Assembly: GCF_024399335.1 (NCBI RefSeq)
Contig: NZ_CP075339.1
Span: 1,426,001 to 1,490,000 of the forward strand
From: Leucobacter aridicollis
GTDB lineage: Bacteria; Actinomycetota; Actinomycetes; Actinomycetales; Microbacteriaceae
Direction: 5' to 3'
DNA: 64,000 nt
Shown: piece by piece, positions 8,516 to 17,111 of the stretch
Numbering within the stretch: the stretch's first letter is position 1
Layout of the letters: each line of letters begins with the position of its first letter
The notes under the pieces: model-generated
Databases searched by the model: none
Told to the model about the DNA's origin: nothing
What the model saw: the letters and a program-made list of their open reading frames with translations, nothing else
Translations under genes and position numbers: made by a program

Positions 8516-8920
8516 ATGCGCATCGCCAAGACGACAGATACCGGCGCGGTCGGAGACGTCGCGCTGCTCTCGGAGGAGCTGCTGACGGCGGCCTCGCAGT
8601 TTGAACGCGCAACGGAGGCTGTAGCCGGGGAGCTCTTCATCGCATTCCGGTCGCTCCCGCGGGAGTACGAGCGGCGCTCAACGGTGCGGTACTCGTCGGC
8701 GGAAGGCGTGCTCTTCGTCGACCTCGCAGTCGCTGAGGAAGACATTGCGGGCTTGGAGTTGAGCGAACAACGGGAAATCCTCCGGGAGGGTCTCAGCGAG
8801 CTCGTTCGCCGCGGCGTGCGGTCGCGCACGGCGGGCTGGAGCCGGGAGGAGCAGGGCATAATCGTCGCCGCGTTTGACGCGATGCTTGCCGGTGCGGACG
8901 GCACAGCTGATCGGGCCTGA
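8516..8920 (+). CDS. Hypothetical protein, 134 residues
   Basis: I do not recognise this family. It is acidic and predicted alpha-rich, with no signal peptide or membrane segment. Two features stand out: a basic patch FRSLPREYERRSTVRYSS and a C-terminal helix LREGLSELVRRGVRSRTAGW. The start is uncertain: ATG 8516 lacks a clear ribosome site, and a GTG at 8468 would add 16 residues but directly abuts a -10-like TAGGCT (8462-8467). Codon use matches its neighbours, so I treat it as real. It runs toward the convergent acyl-CoA ligase gene. Confidence 0.55.
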   Translation: MRIAKTTDTGAVGDVALLSEELLTAASQFERATEAVAGELFIAFRSLPREYERRSTVRYSSAEGVLFVDLAVAEEDIAGLELSEQREILREGLSELVRRGVRSRTAGWSREEQGIIVAAFDAMLAGADGTADRA

Positions 8921-8946
8921 TCGGCCGATCGGCGAGTGGCGGGGGA

Positions 8947-10581
8947 CTAGTCGAGCAACTTCTTGTAGGCGCCCTGCTGTAGCGCGTCGCGCAGCCTGTG
9001 CTTCTGCAGCTTTCCCATTGCGTTGGCGGGCAGGTCCGTGCCCTGAAACCAACTGGCCGGAATCTTCTGCGGGGACAGCCGCGGGCGCAGATAGTCCTTG
9101 AGGTCGTTCGCGGTGAGCGGCGCGGTGTCATCGTGGAAGCTGATCGTCGCCGCGACGGTCTCACCCCAGCGGCGATCCGGCACGCCAACGACGGCCGCGA
9201 GCGCAACGTCTGGGTGGGTCTGAATCGCTGCCTCCACCTCGCGCGGGTAGATGTTCTCACCGCCACGGATGATGAGGTCTTTCACTCGCCCCGTGATCGT
9301 GAGCGCGCCAGTATCGCTCATGAACCCGAGATCACCTGTGTGGAGCCATCCCGCTGCGTCGATGAGTTCGGCCGTCGCCTCGGGCATGCCGTAGTAGCCC
9401 GCAACCACCTGGTAGCCGCGGGCGCAGATCTCCCCGCTCTCACCGACCTTGGCGATGTCGCCGGTCTGCGGATCGACAATCTTGACCTCCGCCTGCGGGA
9501 GGGGAGTACCCGCCGTGCCCCACCGAGCACCCTCGTCGGATGCCGGCGACGTTTGCGCGAGGATCGGGCTGAGCTCAGTCTGTCCGTAGACGGTTGTCAG
9601 CGGTGCCCCGAAGACCTCTTCGATCTCGCGCGAGAGCTCCCAAGGAACGGAGTCGCCCCCAGAGGAGACCGTCTGCAGCGAGCTGAGGTCGGCGCTGCGC
9701 ATCGCTGTGCGCTCGAGCGTTGCGCGAAACATTGCGGGCACCATGCGGAGATCCGTCGCCCCGTATCGTTCCACGACGTCGAGCACGAGGTCCGGATCAA
9801 AGGTTCGCAGCAGCACAAGGGTGCTTCGGGTGAGAAACGTGCCGAACCCCGCTAGCCCAGAACCTGCGGTGTGAAAGAGTGGCAGCGGAGAGACGCCGAC
9901 TCCTGCATCAGACATCTCGCCGCGGGCATTCACGAAGTCGGCGTTCGTGATCATCGCGCGGTGCGAGAGCTGTGCCGGCTTCGGCAGCCCGGTCGTGCCT
10001 GACGTGAACTGCAGCTGGATCGCGTCACCAGGGCGAACCACCGGGAACTCAGTGGCGATCGGCGTCTCCCTGATGGCGTCGAGCCATCCCGCAAGCGGGA
10101 TGAGTGACGGGACCCGCAAAGGTTCGTTCCGCGCTCGCAGCCGCACCCTGTCCAGTGCCTCGTAGAGGATCGGTGCCATGCGGGTGCCTCGAACTTCTTC
10201 TGGGAACGCGACAGCATCGGAGTGCGAAGCGGCGAGAATATGTGCGAGCTCCTGCCCGCGAAGCGCCGGGTTCGCGGTGACGAGTGTCATCCCAGCGAGC
10301 GCAGTCGCGCACTGCAGCAGCAGCCACTCGGGGTCGTTCGCGGCCCAGACAGCGATGTGACTGCCAGGCTCGAAGCGTTGCAGGAGCCACGAGGCGCCGT
10401 GCTCCGCGTCGGTGAGCAGCTCGCCGTACGTCCACTCCCGCGGCGGGGCGTCGACTGAGACTCCGATGAGCGCCGTGTGGTCCCGCGAGTCGGCGGCCGC
10501 GGCCCGCAAGATGTCTCCGAGCGTGTGCTCGAGCACGGGCCGGCTCGTGTCTGCGGGAAAGTAGGATTCTGTGAGGTGCAC
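8947..10581 (-). CDS. Acyl-CoA ligase, AMP-binding family (FadD-like)
   Basis: 544 residues. Phosphate-loop motif FTSGTTGLPKPA, YGQTELSP, GWLHTGDLG and GRVKDLIIRGGENIYPREVE are present, with the C-terminal catalytic lysine in NAMGKLQKHRL. GTG start at 10581 with AAGGGAG 7 nt upstream. It follows the enoyl-CoA hydratase gene by 40 bp and is presumably co-transcribed with it. In the island it is the one ATP-dependent activator, complementing the CoA transferases. Only moderately similar to the synthetase at 4508-6112 by eye, so not a recent duplicate. Confidence 0.88.
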   Translation of the reverse strand: MHLTESYFPADTSRPVLEHTLGDILRAAAADSRDHTALIGVSVDAPPREWTYGELLTDAEHGASWLLQRFEPGSHIAVWAANDPEWLLLQCATALAGMTLVTANPALRGQELAHILAASHSDAVAFPEEVRGTRMAPILYEALDRVRLRARNEPLRVPSLIPLAGWLDAIRETPIATEFPVVRPGDAIQLQFTSGTTGLPKPAQLSHRAMITNADFVNARGEMSDAGVGVSPLPLFHTAGSGLAGFGTFLTRSTLVLLRTFDPDLVLDVVERYGATDLRMVPAMFRATLERTAMRSADLSSLQTVSSGGDSVPWELSREIEEVFGAPLTTVYGQTELSPILAQTSPASDEGARWGTAGTPLPQAEVKIVDPQTGDIAKVGESGEICARGYQVVAGYYGMPEATAELIDAAGWLHTGDLGFMSDTGALTITGRVKDLIIRGGENIYPREVEAAIQTHPDVALAAVVGVPDRRWGETVAATISFHDDTAPLTANDLKDYLRPRLSPQKIPASWFQGTDLPANAMGKLQKHRLRDALQQGAYKKLLD

Positions 10582-10621
10582 GGTGAACTCCCTTGTTCGC
10601 GTCGGGCTTGTGCCGGGCTGG

Positions 10622-11494
10622 CTAGAGCGCAGCGACTTCGGCTTCGGTCGGAATGGAGCCGCCGCCGTTCGGGATAAGTCCGCCCGCGTCCCGCCACTTG
10701 GTTGCCGCGTGGAACCCCTGCTGCTGCGCGAACTCCATGAACCACCGGCCCTCCGGAGAATGCCTGGTGATGCCGTCGAAAAGTGTCGCGAGGTTCTGGG
10801 TGGTCTGGAGCCCCATGTTGTCGTAGGCCTGATTCACCATGAGCTTTTGCATCGCGAGTTGGTTACTCGGTACTGTCGCCATGCGGTCGGCGAGCTCCTC
10901 GACTCGCGCGTCGAGGAGCGTCTGGGGGACCGCCTCAAGCACGAGCCCCCACTCGGCGGCCTGGGTTCCGCTGATCGTGTCGCCCGTGAGGAGCATTCGT
11001 TTCGCCCGCTCTGCCCCGAGTCGATACACCCACATTGCCGTTGTCGGGCACCCCCACACCCGGGCTGGCATGTAGCCGATCTTGGCGTCTTCGGCCATGA
11101 CGACGAGGTCGCAGCTCAGTGCGACATCACTGCCTCCCGCCACCGCGTGGCCTTGCACTTTTGCGATTGTCGGCTTGAGCGACCGCCACAGACTGAAGTA
11201 CTGCTCCGTCGCGGCGCGCATCGACGAGTAGTCCTTGATTGGATCCCACACATCGCCCTGGTTATCGACGCCTTGTTCGGCATATCGGTGCAGGTCGTAG
11301 CCCGAGCTAAACGACCGGCCCGCGCCACGCACCACGATCACCCGCACCTCGTCGTCGGCGTTTGCTCGGGCGACTGCCGCCGCGAGTTCACTGGCCATCT
11401 CGAGTGTGAGCGCGTTCAGCGTTTCCGGCCGGTTCAGCGTGAGGTACGCCTTCCGGTCACGCGCTTCATACAGAACGGTGGGTTGTTGAGGCAT
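10622..11494 (-). CDS. Enoyl-CoA hydratase/isomerase (crotonase family)
   Basis: 290 residues. Crotonase fold: YLTLNRPETLNAL near the N-terminus, oxyanion-hole segments around RGAGRSFSSGYDL and VAGGSDVALSCDLVVMAEDAKIGYMPARVWG. The usual second catalytic Glu position reads as part of this last stretch, so hydratase versus isomerase or another crotonase reaction cannot be decided. The ATG at 11494 is preferred over upstream in-frame codons because AGGAG precedes it. First gene of a two-gene unit with the ligase; its promoter should lie in the gap to the divergent XRE gene. Confidence 0.85.
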   Translation of the reverse strand: MPQQPTVLYEARDRKAYLTLNRPETLNALTLEMASELAAAVARANADDEVRVIVVRGAGRSFSSGYDLHRYAEQGVDNQGDVWDPIKDYSSMRAATEQYFSLWRSLKPTIAKVQGHAVAGGSDVALSCDLVVMAEDAKIGYMPARVWGCPTTAMWVYRLGAERAKRMLLTGDTISGTQAAEWGLVLEAVPQTLLDARVEELADRMATVPSNQLAMQKLMVNQAYDNMGLQTTQNLATLFDGITRHSPEGRWFMEFAQQQGFHAATKWRDAGGLIPNGGGSIPTEAEVAAL

Positions 11495-11605
11495 GGGTGC
11501 TCCTATCCGGGTACTTCGATGTACAGAAACTGGAGTGCTGCTGCTTCGAATGATAGGCGCTTTTAAGTTACTGTGCAATAAACGCTACTGCGGCATCGTA
11601 GAGGT

Positions 11606-11854
11606 GTGGCAGTACCAGCACCGGATTTGCTTGCGCTCGGCGTCGAAGTCGCCAAGCATCGACGCGCTCTCGGGTGCTCAATTGACTACCTTGCAGAGGC
11701 CGCTGGCGTGCACCGCAAGACGATCATTCAGATCGAGGCAGGCCGGGTATCGGCTCGAGTGGGAACGCTCCACGCGATCGCCCACGCGCTCAATGTTCCG
11801 CTCGCGCAGCTGCTGGATCCGCTGTGCAGACAGCACGAAGGATCGTTGAGCTAG
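11606..11854 (+). CDS. Small XRE-family helix-turn-helix regulator
   Basis: 82 residues consisting almost only of one Cro/CI-type HTH (VAKHRRALGCSIDYLAEAAGVHRKTIIQIEAGRVSARVGTLHAIAHAL). There is no sensor domain, so it may act with a partner or respond through dosage. GTG start at 11606 with a closely placed GAGG, so initiation efficiency is uncertain. It is divergent from the enoyl-CoA hydratase/ligase unit and convergent with the class III CoA transferase gene. Confidence 0.75.
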   Translation: MAVPAPDLLALGVEVAKHRRALGCSIDYLAEAAGVHRKTIIQIEAGRVSARVGTLHAIAHALNVPLAQLLDPLCRQHEGSLS

Positions 11855-11898
11855 AGCGGCGAGACGCGCGGCACAGCACCGCTCAAGTCGCGTGCGAT

Positions 11899-13056
11899 TC
11901 ACTCACGGGACTGGGATTCACCAACAGACCCGATCACGTCGTCAGTGTCAACGCCAAGCTCGGGCGCCGGGCTGGCACTCGGTGCCGGTGTCCCGCCAAA
12001 CGTCAGCGGCGACCGCGGTGCAATGATCGCCCCAAGGCCTGGCTGGTCGATCTCAGTGAACAGCGGGTTTGCCACGCTGCAGCGAGGATCCTTGGCTACG
12101 AGCTCGGCAAAGTTTTGAAACTTGCCCTGTAGTACGTCAGCCTCCTGCAGGGTCACAGCCGCTTCATCAGCAGTGCGCGAGGCGAACCAGGGCCTCAACA
12201 CGGCGTCGATGGCTTCGCGAGCCTCATACCGTCCGCCCTCGGTTGAGAGATCGACGTCGAGCATTGGCCCGATCATGGCGAGCTTGTCGCTGAGCCCAGT
12301 CGCTTCGCCGAGCCTGCGCCACTGGCTGTTCGAGATCGCGACGACCATCAGTGACCGACCGTCGCCCGTGCGGAAGCTCTGACCGTACGCGCCGTACACC
12401 GCATTCCCAATGGATCCGCGCGAAGCCCCAGTGAGACTGACCTCGGCGATATAGCCGAGGTTTCCAACGGTGGCGAGCATGACGTCTGAGAGCGCAAGCG
12501 TGATCTCCTGGCCGCGCCCGGTCTCGCGCCGGCTGAGCTCTGCGCTCAGCATTCCTGTTGCGATGTAGAGCCCCGCTGTGACGTCCCACGTCGGCACGAC
12601 GTTGTTCACTGGGGCGTCGTCTGTGCCCGTGACTGATGCAAAACCGCTCGCCGCGTTGACGGTGTAGTCGACCGCGGGGGAGCCATCGCTGTTGCCCAGT
12701 AGCCGCAACATGATGAGATCTTCACGCCGTTGCCGCAGACGGTCGTAGTCAAGCCATCCGTGTGCGGGCAGATTCGTGAGTACTGCCCCTGCCGAGGCGA
12801 TGATGTCGGTTGCTGACTGTTGGCCCTCGGCTGATCGCAGATCGAGTTCTACCGATCGTTTGCCGCGGTTCAGGCTGCGCCAGTAAATGCTGTCGCCTTC
12901 TGGCGTCACGGGCCACCGGTGGTAGTCGATGTTGCCGCCGATCGGGTCGATCCTGATCACCTCGGCGCCGAGCTGCGCGAGTGTCATTCCAGCGAGTGGT
13001 GCTGCGACGAACGCTGAAATTTCGACGACCCGCATCCCTGCGAGTGGGCCGCTCAC
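11899..13056 (-). CDS. Class III CoA transferase (CaiB/BaiF family)
   Basis: 385 residues. N-terminal LAGMRVVEISAFVAAPLAGMTLAQLGAEVIRIDP is typical of the family, followed by LNRGKRSVELDL. Moves CoA from a donor thioester to a carboxylic acid via mixed anhydrides on a conserved Asp. GTG start at 13056 directly after the thiolase stop, with GAGGTGG inside the thiolase end. Last gene of the five-gene complement-strand operon starting at 17005. The substrate could be the island's main acid or a product. Confidence 0.85.
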   Translation of the reverse strand: MSGPLAGMRVVEISAFVAAPLAGMTLAQLGAEVIRIDPIGGNIDYHRWPVTPEGDSIYWRSLNRGKRSVELDLRSAEGQQSATDIIASAGAVLTNLPAHGWLDYDRLRQRREDLIMLRLLGNSDGSPAVDYTVNAASGFASVTGTDDAPVNNVVPTWDVTAGLYIATGMLSAELSRRETGRGQEITLALSDVMLATVGNLGYIAEVSLTGASRGSIGNAVYGAYGQSFRTGDGRSLMVVAISNSQWRRLGEATGLSDKLAMIGPMLDVDLSTEGGRYEAREAIDAVLRPWFASRTADEAAVTLQEADVLQGKFQNFAELVAKDPRCSVANPLFTEIDQPGLGAIIAPRSPLTFGGTPAPSASPAPELGVDTDDVIGSVGESQSRE

Positions 13057-14253
13057 CTAGACCACCTCAAATAGTGCCGCGACGCCTTGGCCGCCGCCGA
13101 CGCACATTGTCTCGAGGCCGCGTCCACCGCCGCGGCGGTGAAGTTCGTGGAGCAGCGTGGTCATGATGCGCGCGCCGGTGGCGCCGACCGGGTGGCCAAG
13201 CGAGATACCGGAGCCGTTGACGTTGAGCTTGTCTTGCTCGTCCCAGTCCCACCCGCGCAGCACGCCGAGTGCCTGGGCCGCAAACGCCTCGTTAAGTTCG
13301 ACAAGGTCGATGTCAGCCCACGACCGGCCTGTGCGCTTGAACAGCCGCTCAACTGCAGGCACGGGGCCGAGGCCCATTTCGCTCGGTTCGCACCCGACCG
13401 CCGTCCAGCCTTCGAGGAACGCCATCGGTTCAAGCCCATACTCATCGAGCTTGTCTTCTGCGACCACCAGGCAAGCTGCCGCAGCGTCGTTCTGCTGGCT
13501 CGCGTTACCAGCCGTGGTCACCCCGCCCGGAATGAGGGGAGGGAGCGCGGCGAGTGAGTGGGGCGTCGTATCCGGGCGCACACCCTCGTCGTGCGCGAAC
13601 AGGAGCGGGTCGCTCTTTCGCTGGGGGATCGTGAGCGGCACGATTTCGTCAGCGAATGCGCCGCGGTCCCACGCCGCCGCCGCCCGAGCGTGGCTTCGCG
13701 CAGCAAAAGCGTCAGCTTCTTCGCGCCGGATCGAATAGCGCCGTGCGACGTTCTCGGCGGTCTCGATCATGCCTGAGATTCGACCGAATCGTGACTCAGG
13801 TTGCGACCGAAGCCGTCCGCGCTCCAGCCTGTCGTACAGCGTGGCGTTGCCCGATCGTCGGCCCCACCTCATGTCCGTCGAGTAGTACTCGATGTTGCTC
13901 ATGCTCTCAACACCGCCGGCGATGACAACGTCTGCGGCGCCTGTCTGCACCATCATCGCTGCCGTCGCGATCGCCTGCAGCCCACCCCCGCAGCGGCGGT
14001 CGAGCTGCATTCCGGCGACCTGCACCGGAAGGCCTGCTTCGAGGGCGATCCAACGCCCGACGCAGGGCGTCTCGCTTGACGCATACGACTGGGCAAACAC
14101 GACGTCGTCAATGGCAGCTGGATCGATGCCCGAACGGTCGAGGAGCGCGTGCACGACCGCGGCTCCGAGGGTCTCGACAGGAATGTCCCGGAGGGACTTG
14201 CCGAACTGGCCGACGGGGGTGCGAACGGGGGCAATGATTGCAGCGCGGGTCAT
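13057..14253 (-). CDS. Thiolase (acetyl-CoA acyltransferase)
   Basis: 398 residues from ATG 14253 (AAAGGAG upstream). The nucleophilic Cys lies in DRRCGGGLQA; the second triad is LNEAFAAQAL (His is in GISLGHPVGATGA) and the general-base Cys is in MCVGGGQG. Cleaves a 3-oxoacyl-CoA with CoA, the last step of beta-oxidation. It overlaps the regulatory unit of the CoA transferase downstream (adjacent stop/start). It is clearly related to the second thiolase at 24107-25324 but divergent from it. Confidence 0.9.
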   Translation of the reverse strand: MTRAAIIAPVRTPVGQFGKSLRDIPVETLGAAVVHALLDRSGIDPAAIDDVVFAQSYASSETPCVGRWIALEAGLPVQVAGMQLDRRCGGGLQAIATAAMMVQTGAADVVIAGGVESMSNIEYYSTDMRWGRRSGNATLYDRLERGRLRSQPESRFGRISGMIETAENVARRYSIRREEADAFAARSHARAAAAWDRGAFADEIVPLTIPQRKSDPLLFAHDEGVRPDTTPHSLAALPPLIPGGVTTAGNASQQNDAAAACLVVAEDKLDEYGLEPMAFLEGWTAVGCEPSEMGLGPVPAVERLFKRTGRSWADIDLVELNEAFAAQALGVLRGWDWDEQDKLNVNGSGISLGHPVGATGARIMTTLLHELHRRGGGRGLETMCVGGGQGVAALFEVV

Positions 14254-14296
14254 GTTTCTCCTTTGATGATGACGAGATGCCGTCAGGGTCTCCGCG

Positions 14297-15160
14297 CTAG
14301 GCGTAGGTGATCCTGGCAGTGACGGCAACAGCGCCCCCGGGGGCGATGACGGCGAGTTCTTCCTCTCCGGCGCCGAGAGCGCGGCCGCAGATGTGGATTT
14401 GCTCGTTCGCGAACGTCGGGGATTTCGCCGAGAATGTGAATTCGGTAATGCGTGCCGTTGGGTGTGTACGGACGAAACCGTGCACGAGGAGCGTTGCGAG
14501 TAGCGGGCCCTGGATCACGAGGCCGGGGTAGCCCTCGACGGCCGTCGCATAGGTGACGTCGTAGTGGATGCGGTGCGCGTTGAATGTGAGTGCGGAGTAG
14601 CGAAATAGGGTCACCTCGTTGGGGCGCTCGGTGCATACCCAGTCCCATCCGCTTGGCTTCGGGGAGTCGGGTCGCGCGTGTCCAGCCGAGGGTAGGGGAA
14701 CAGCGCCGGAAGCGGTGTTCGCGGTCGCGGGCTCTCGGTACACGATTGTCTGCTTCTCGACAAGTGCGACTTCTGTTCCCACCGACAGCTCATGGCGCAC
14801 CGTCGCGAACGCGAGTCGGCCGCTCGCGCCGGTCTTGGGAACCACCGCGAGCGTGCGTGAGCGGCGGTTGACGGTGGCCTCGAGAAGGATCGGTGCCCGA
14901 AACGCGATAGAGCTCCCCGCCCACATTCTCCGGGGGAGGTCGGCATATGGATCGTCCGCGGGCCGTGCTGGATGCCCGTCAGGTCCGAGCTCGGTGCTTG
15001 CTGTCGTCGGTGTGAAGAGCAGCCAGTGTCCGACCGGGAAGAGGCTCGTAGGGTGTGGCGCCGCGGGAAATTCTGGCGCGCAAAGCACGGCCGCAAGTCG
15101 CTCAGCGGATGCGCGGGAGGCGACGTCCTTGCTGACGATTTCGTCCGCTATCGATTCCAT
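14297..15160 (-). CDS. Two-hotdog MaoC-type hydratase (mesaconyl/itaconyl-CoA hydratase-like)
   Basis: 287 residues. The N-terminal half is a degenerate hotdog (RMWAGSSIAF). The C-terminal half has the hydratase motif FRYSALTFNAHRIHYDVTYA followed by GLVIQGPLLATLL. This motif and the two-domain size match enzymes that hydrate branched or dicarboxylic enoyl-CoAs (mesaconyl-C4-CoA and itaconyl-CoA hydratases) rather than straight-chain R-hydratases. The start at ATG 15160 is weak (GAGAGTGAG upstream). The lyase that accompanies itaconyl-CoA hydratase is absent here; a thiolase follows instead. The family is secure; the substrate is inference. Confidence 0.75.
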   Translation of the reverse strand: MESIADEIVSKDVASRASAERLAAVLCAPEFPAAPHPTSLFPVGHWLLFTPTTASTELGPDGHPARPADDPYADLPRRMWAGSSIAFRAPILLEATVNRRSRTLAVVPKTGASGRLAFATVRHELSVGTEVALVEKQTIVYREPATANTASGAVPLPSAGHARPDSPKPSGWDWVCTERPNEVTLFRYSALTFNAHRIHYDVTYATAVEGYPGLVIQGPLLATLLVHGFVRTHPTARITEFTFSAKSPTFANEQIHICGRALGAGEEELAVIAPGGAVAVTARITYA

Positions 15161-15236
15161 TGGATTCTCACTCTCGATTCCTTGTGGGGTTCTTCCGGCA
15201 GCTCCTGTGCCCGCGTCACGGGGGAAGAAGCTGCCG

Positions 15237-16049
15237 TCAGCGGAGGTACAGCCGCACTCGGTCGATCTCGTTGCGAAGCAGGTGAACCTCGTGCTCGGTG
15301 GGAAGCACGGTGACTGCCAGATCGGGTGAGACTTGCAGCGGCCACCCTGTGTGCTCGAGCACGTGTTCGACGGACACTCCTGGGTGGACAGAGGTAAGCA
15401 CCAGTTCTCCCATCGGATCCTCTCGGGTGAGAACCCCAAGAGGGGTGAAGACTCTCGTTGTGCCAACCCCGGCAGGTTGGATGCCGAGGGGATCCTTCGC
15501 AGCGGCGACTGGACTCGGTGACGTGCAAAAATCAAGCTGCGCGGGGAACGCCGCTCTGTCATGGCGTCGGAGGATCACAAACACCTCCTTCGCATTCTGC
15601 ATGATCTCAATCGCACCTCCGGCTCCCGGCAGCCGAACCTGAGGCTGCTCCCAGTCCCCGATGAAGGTTGTGTTGAGGCTGCCGTACCTGTCAACCTGTG
15701 CTGCGCCAAGGAATCCGACGTCGATGTTTCCGCCCTGCAGCACGTAGCCGAACAGGCCGGCCATGCTCAGTACGGCCTCAGAGTATGAGACCACGACAGA
15801 GTCGCCAATGCCTTCGGCCATCGCGGTGGGGTGCGCGCCGCACACGCCTGATTCGTAGACAAGCTCGAGGTTCTCGTTCGAGATGCGCCGCGCGAGGTCG
15901 ACTGCGAGCGTGGGAAGCCCCACTCCCGCAAATACCCGAACCTTGTCGGCAAGTGCCCGAGCGGCAAGGGTGACAATGATCTCTGTTGTGGTGACCGGGT
16001 TGGCGTCGAAGTCAATCAGCTGTACTGCTGATACGTCAGGTGAACTCAT
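15237..16049 (-). CDS. Class I CoA transferase, subunit B (glutaconate CoA-transferase-like)
   Basis: 270 residues, ATG 16049 with GAGGAG. The VYESGVCGAHPT segment carries a glutamate where family I transferases form the glutamyl-CoA intermediate, supporting real transferase activity. (The related IpdB subunit of steroid-ring hydrolases is reported to lack this Glu; that is from memory.) Also GNIDVGFLGAAQVDRYGSLNTT. Overlaps subunit A by 4 bp, so the two are made together. A 76-bp gap separates it from the MaoC-type hydratase gene. Confidence 0.82.
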   Translation of the reverse strand: MSSPDVSAVQLIDFDANPVTTTEIIVTLAARALADKVRVFAGVGLPTLAVDLARRISNENLELVYESGVCGAHPTAMAEGIGDSVVVSYSEAVLSMAGLFGYVLQGGNIDVGFLGAAQVDRYGSLNTTFIGDWEQPQVRLPGAGGAIEIMQNAKEVFVILRRHDRAAFPAQLDFCTSPSPVAAAKDPLGIQPAGVGTTRVFTPLGVLTREDPMGELVLTSVHPGVSVEHVLEHTGWPLQVSPDLAVTVLPTEHEVHLLRNEIDRVRLYLR

Positions 16050-17005
16050 CGCTGCTGCTCCTCGATTCTGCTCCCGTAGTTCACGCGACCCGAGAGGTTC
16101 TCGCCAACCGCAAGCTCGTCCCATCGCTCTGCACCGAGCTTCGCCACATAGGCGGCGGGGTCAGCAACCTCGTAGACCCACTCCTTGAGCCACGCTTGGA
16201 GACGCTCTGGGTTTTGGCTTATCGCTGTCCATTCGCGGTAGAAACGTCCATCGCGGTCGTAGTAGCCCTGCGCGTACGAAGGGTGTGCGCCTCCTGGGGC
16301 GTGAACGACGGCAGTCACGGCGTGCGCCGGAAGTATCGTGCGGTTTGGATCGGCCTGAATGACCTCATCGGCCACCACCTCCTCGACGAGCACGATCGCC
16401 TTCTTCGCGGCGTAGACAGCCTCCTGCTGTGCGCCGAGAATTCCCCACATCTGGACGTTGCCGCGTCGGTCGGCGCGCTGCGCCTGCACGATGGTGACGT
16501 CGGGATTCAACGGGGGGACGACGTAGGTTGTGCCGCCCGAGTAGGGGTCGCGCACGCTCTTGATTGCGGGTGTCAACCGGGGCATGTCGCTGCCGGTGTA
16601 GGAGCGCAGCGGCATGAACGGCAGGCGCGCTGCTCCGGCATGGTATCTGCACACCATGCCGTAGTGTGTGTACTCCTCGATCTCAAGTGGGGTCGGGTCG
16701 TGTTGTTCGACACGACGCCGAATCTCGTAGAGGGAGCCCGCCGATCCGCTGGCGAAGAATGATGCGACGAGTTTGTCGACGCAGCCTGCCGCGATGAGTT
16801 GATCCGATACGAGATCTGGAGTCATGCGGCAGAGCGTCAACCGCCGCCTGCCTTGCCTGATAATCTCGTGGCCCGCCGCGAACGGGATGAGATGCGACAT
16901 CCCTTCGATCGACACGGTGTCCCGGTCCTTGACGTGAGTGGCGATGGCCTCGGCAAGCGTCACAACTTTGGACGTCGACGAGCTCGCTGTGTGGATAGTA
17001 GTCAT
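16046..17005 (-). CDS. Class I CoA transferase, subunit A
   Basis: 319 residues, ATG 17005. Opens with a Rossmann-like CoA-transferase fold (VSIEGMSHLIPFAAGHEIIRQ) and continues RMTPDLVSDQLIAAGCVDKL. Pairs with subunit B in the overlapping downstream gene to form the heteromeric enzyme. First gene of the operon; its promoter region (17006-17111) is shared with the divergent LysR gene and includes a LysR-type T-N11-A box at 17051-17067. An upstream in-frame start at 17056 would overlap that box. Confidence 0.82.
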   Translation of the reverse strand: MTTIHTASSSTSKVVTLAEAIATHVKDRDTVSIEGMSHLIPFAAGHEIIRQGRRRLTLCRMTPDLVSDQLIAAGCVDKLVASFFASGSAGSLYEIRRRVEQHDPTPLEIEEYTHYGMVCRYHAGAARLPFMPLRSYTGSDMPRLTPAIKSVRDPYSGGTTYVVPPLNPDVTIVQAQRADRRGNVQMWGILGAQQEAVYAAKKAIVLVEEVVADEVIQADPNRTILPAHAVTAVVHAPGGAHPSYAQGYYDRDGRFYREWTAISQNPERLQAWLKEWVYEVADPAAYVAKLGAERWDELAVGENLSGRVNYGSRIEEQQR

Positions 17006-17050
17006 CGTGTGCCCTTCTTTGCGCAGCTGTAAGGCTACGTTCGCAGCAAT

Positions 17051-17067
17051 TTTCATAACTGTCCAAT
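17051..17067 (-). promoter_or_regulatory. Candidate LysR box upstream of the CoA transferase operon
   Basis: Read on the complement strand: ATTGGACAGTTATGAAA, a T-N11-A element. The same TATTGGACA core with a following GAA recurs upstream of the TRAP operon (18055-18071), flanking the lysR gene on both sides. Confidence 0.5.
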
Positions 17068-17111
17068 ATCAAAGTTGTCGTCATTCGTTCCCCACGTGAA
17101 ACAATCCCGCC

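Noticed and set aside
16046..17005. IpdA/IpdB ring hydrolase of steroid degradation
   Set aside because: The subunit B segment YESGVCG carries the transferase glutamate, and no other steroid-ring genes are nearby; kept as CoA transferase, though phylogeny should decide.
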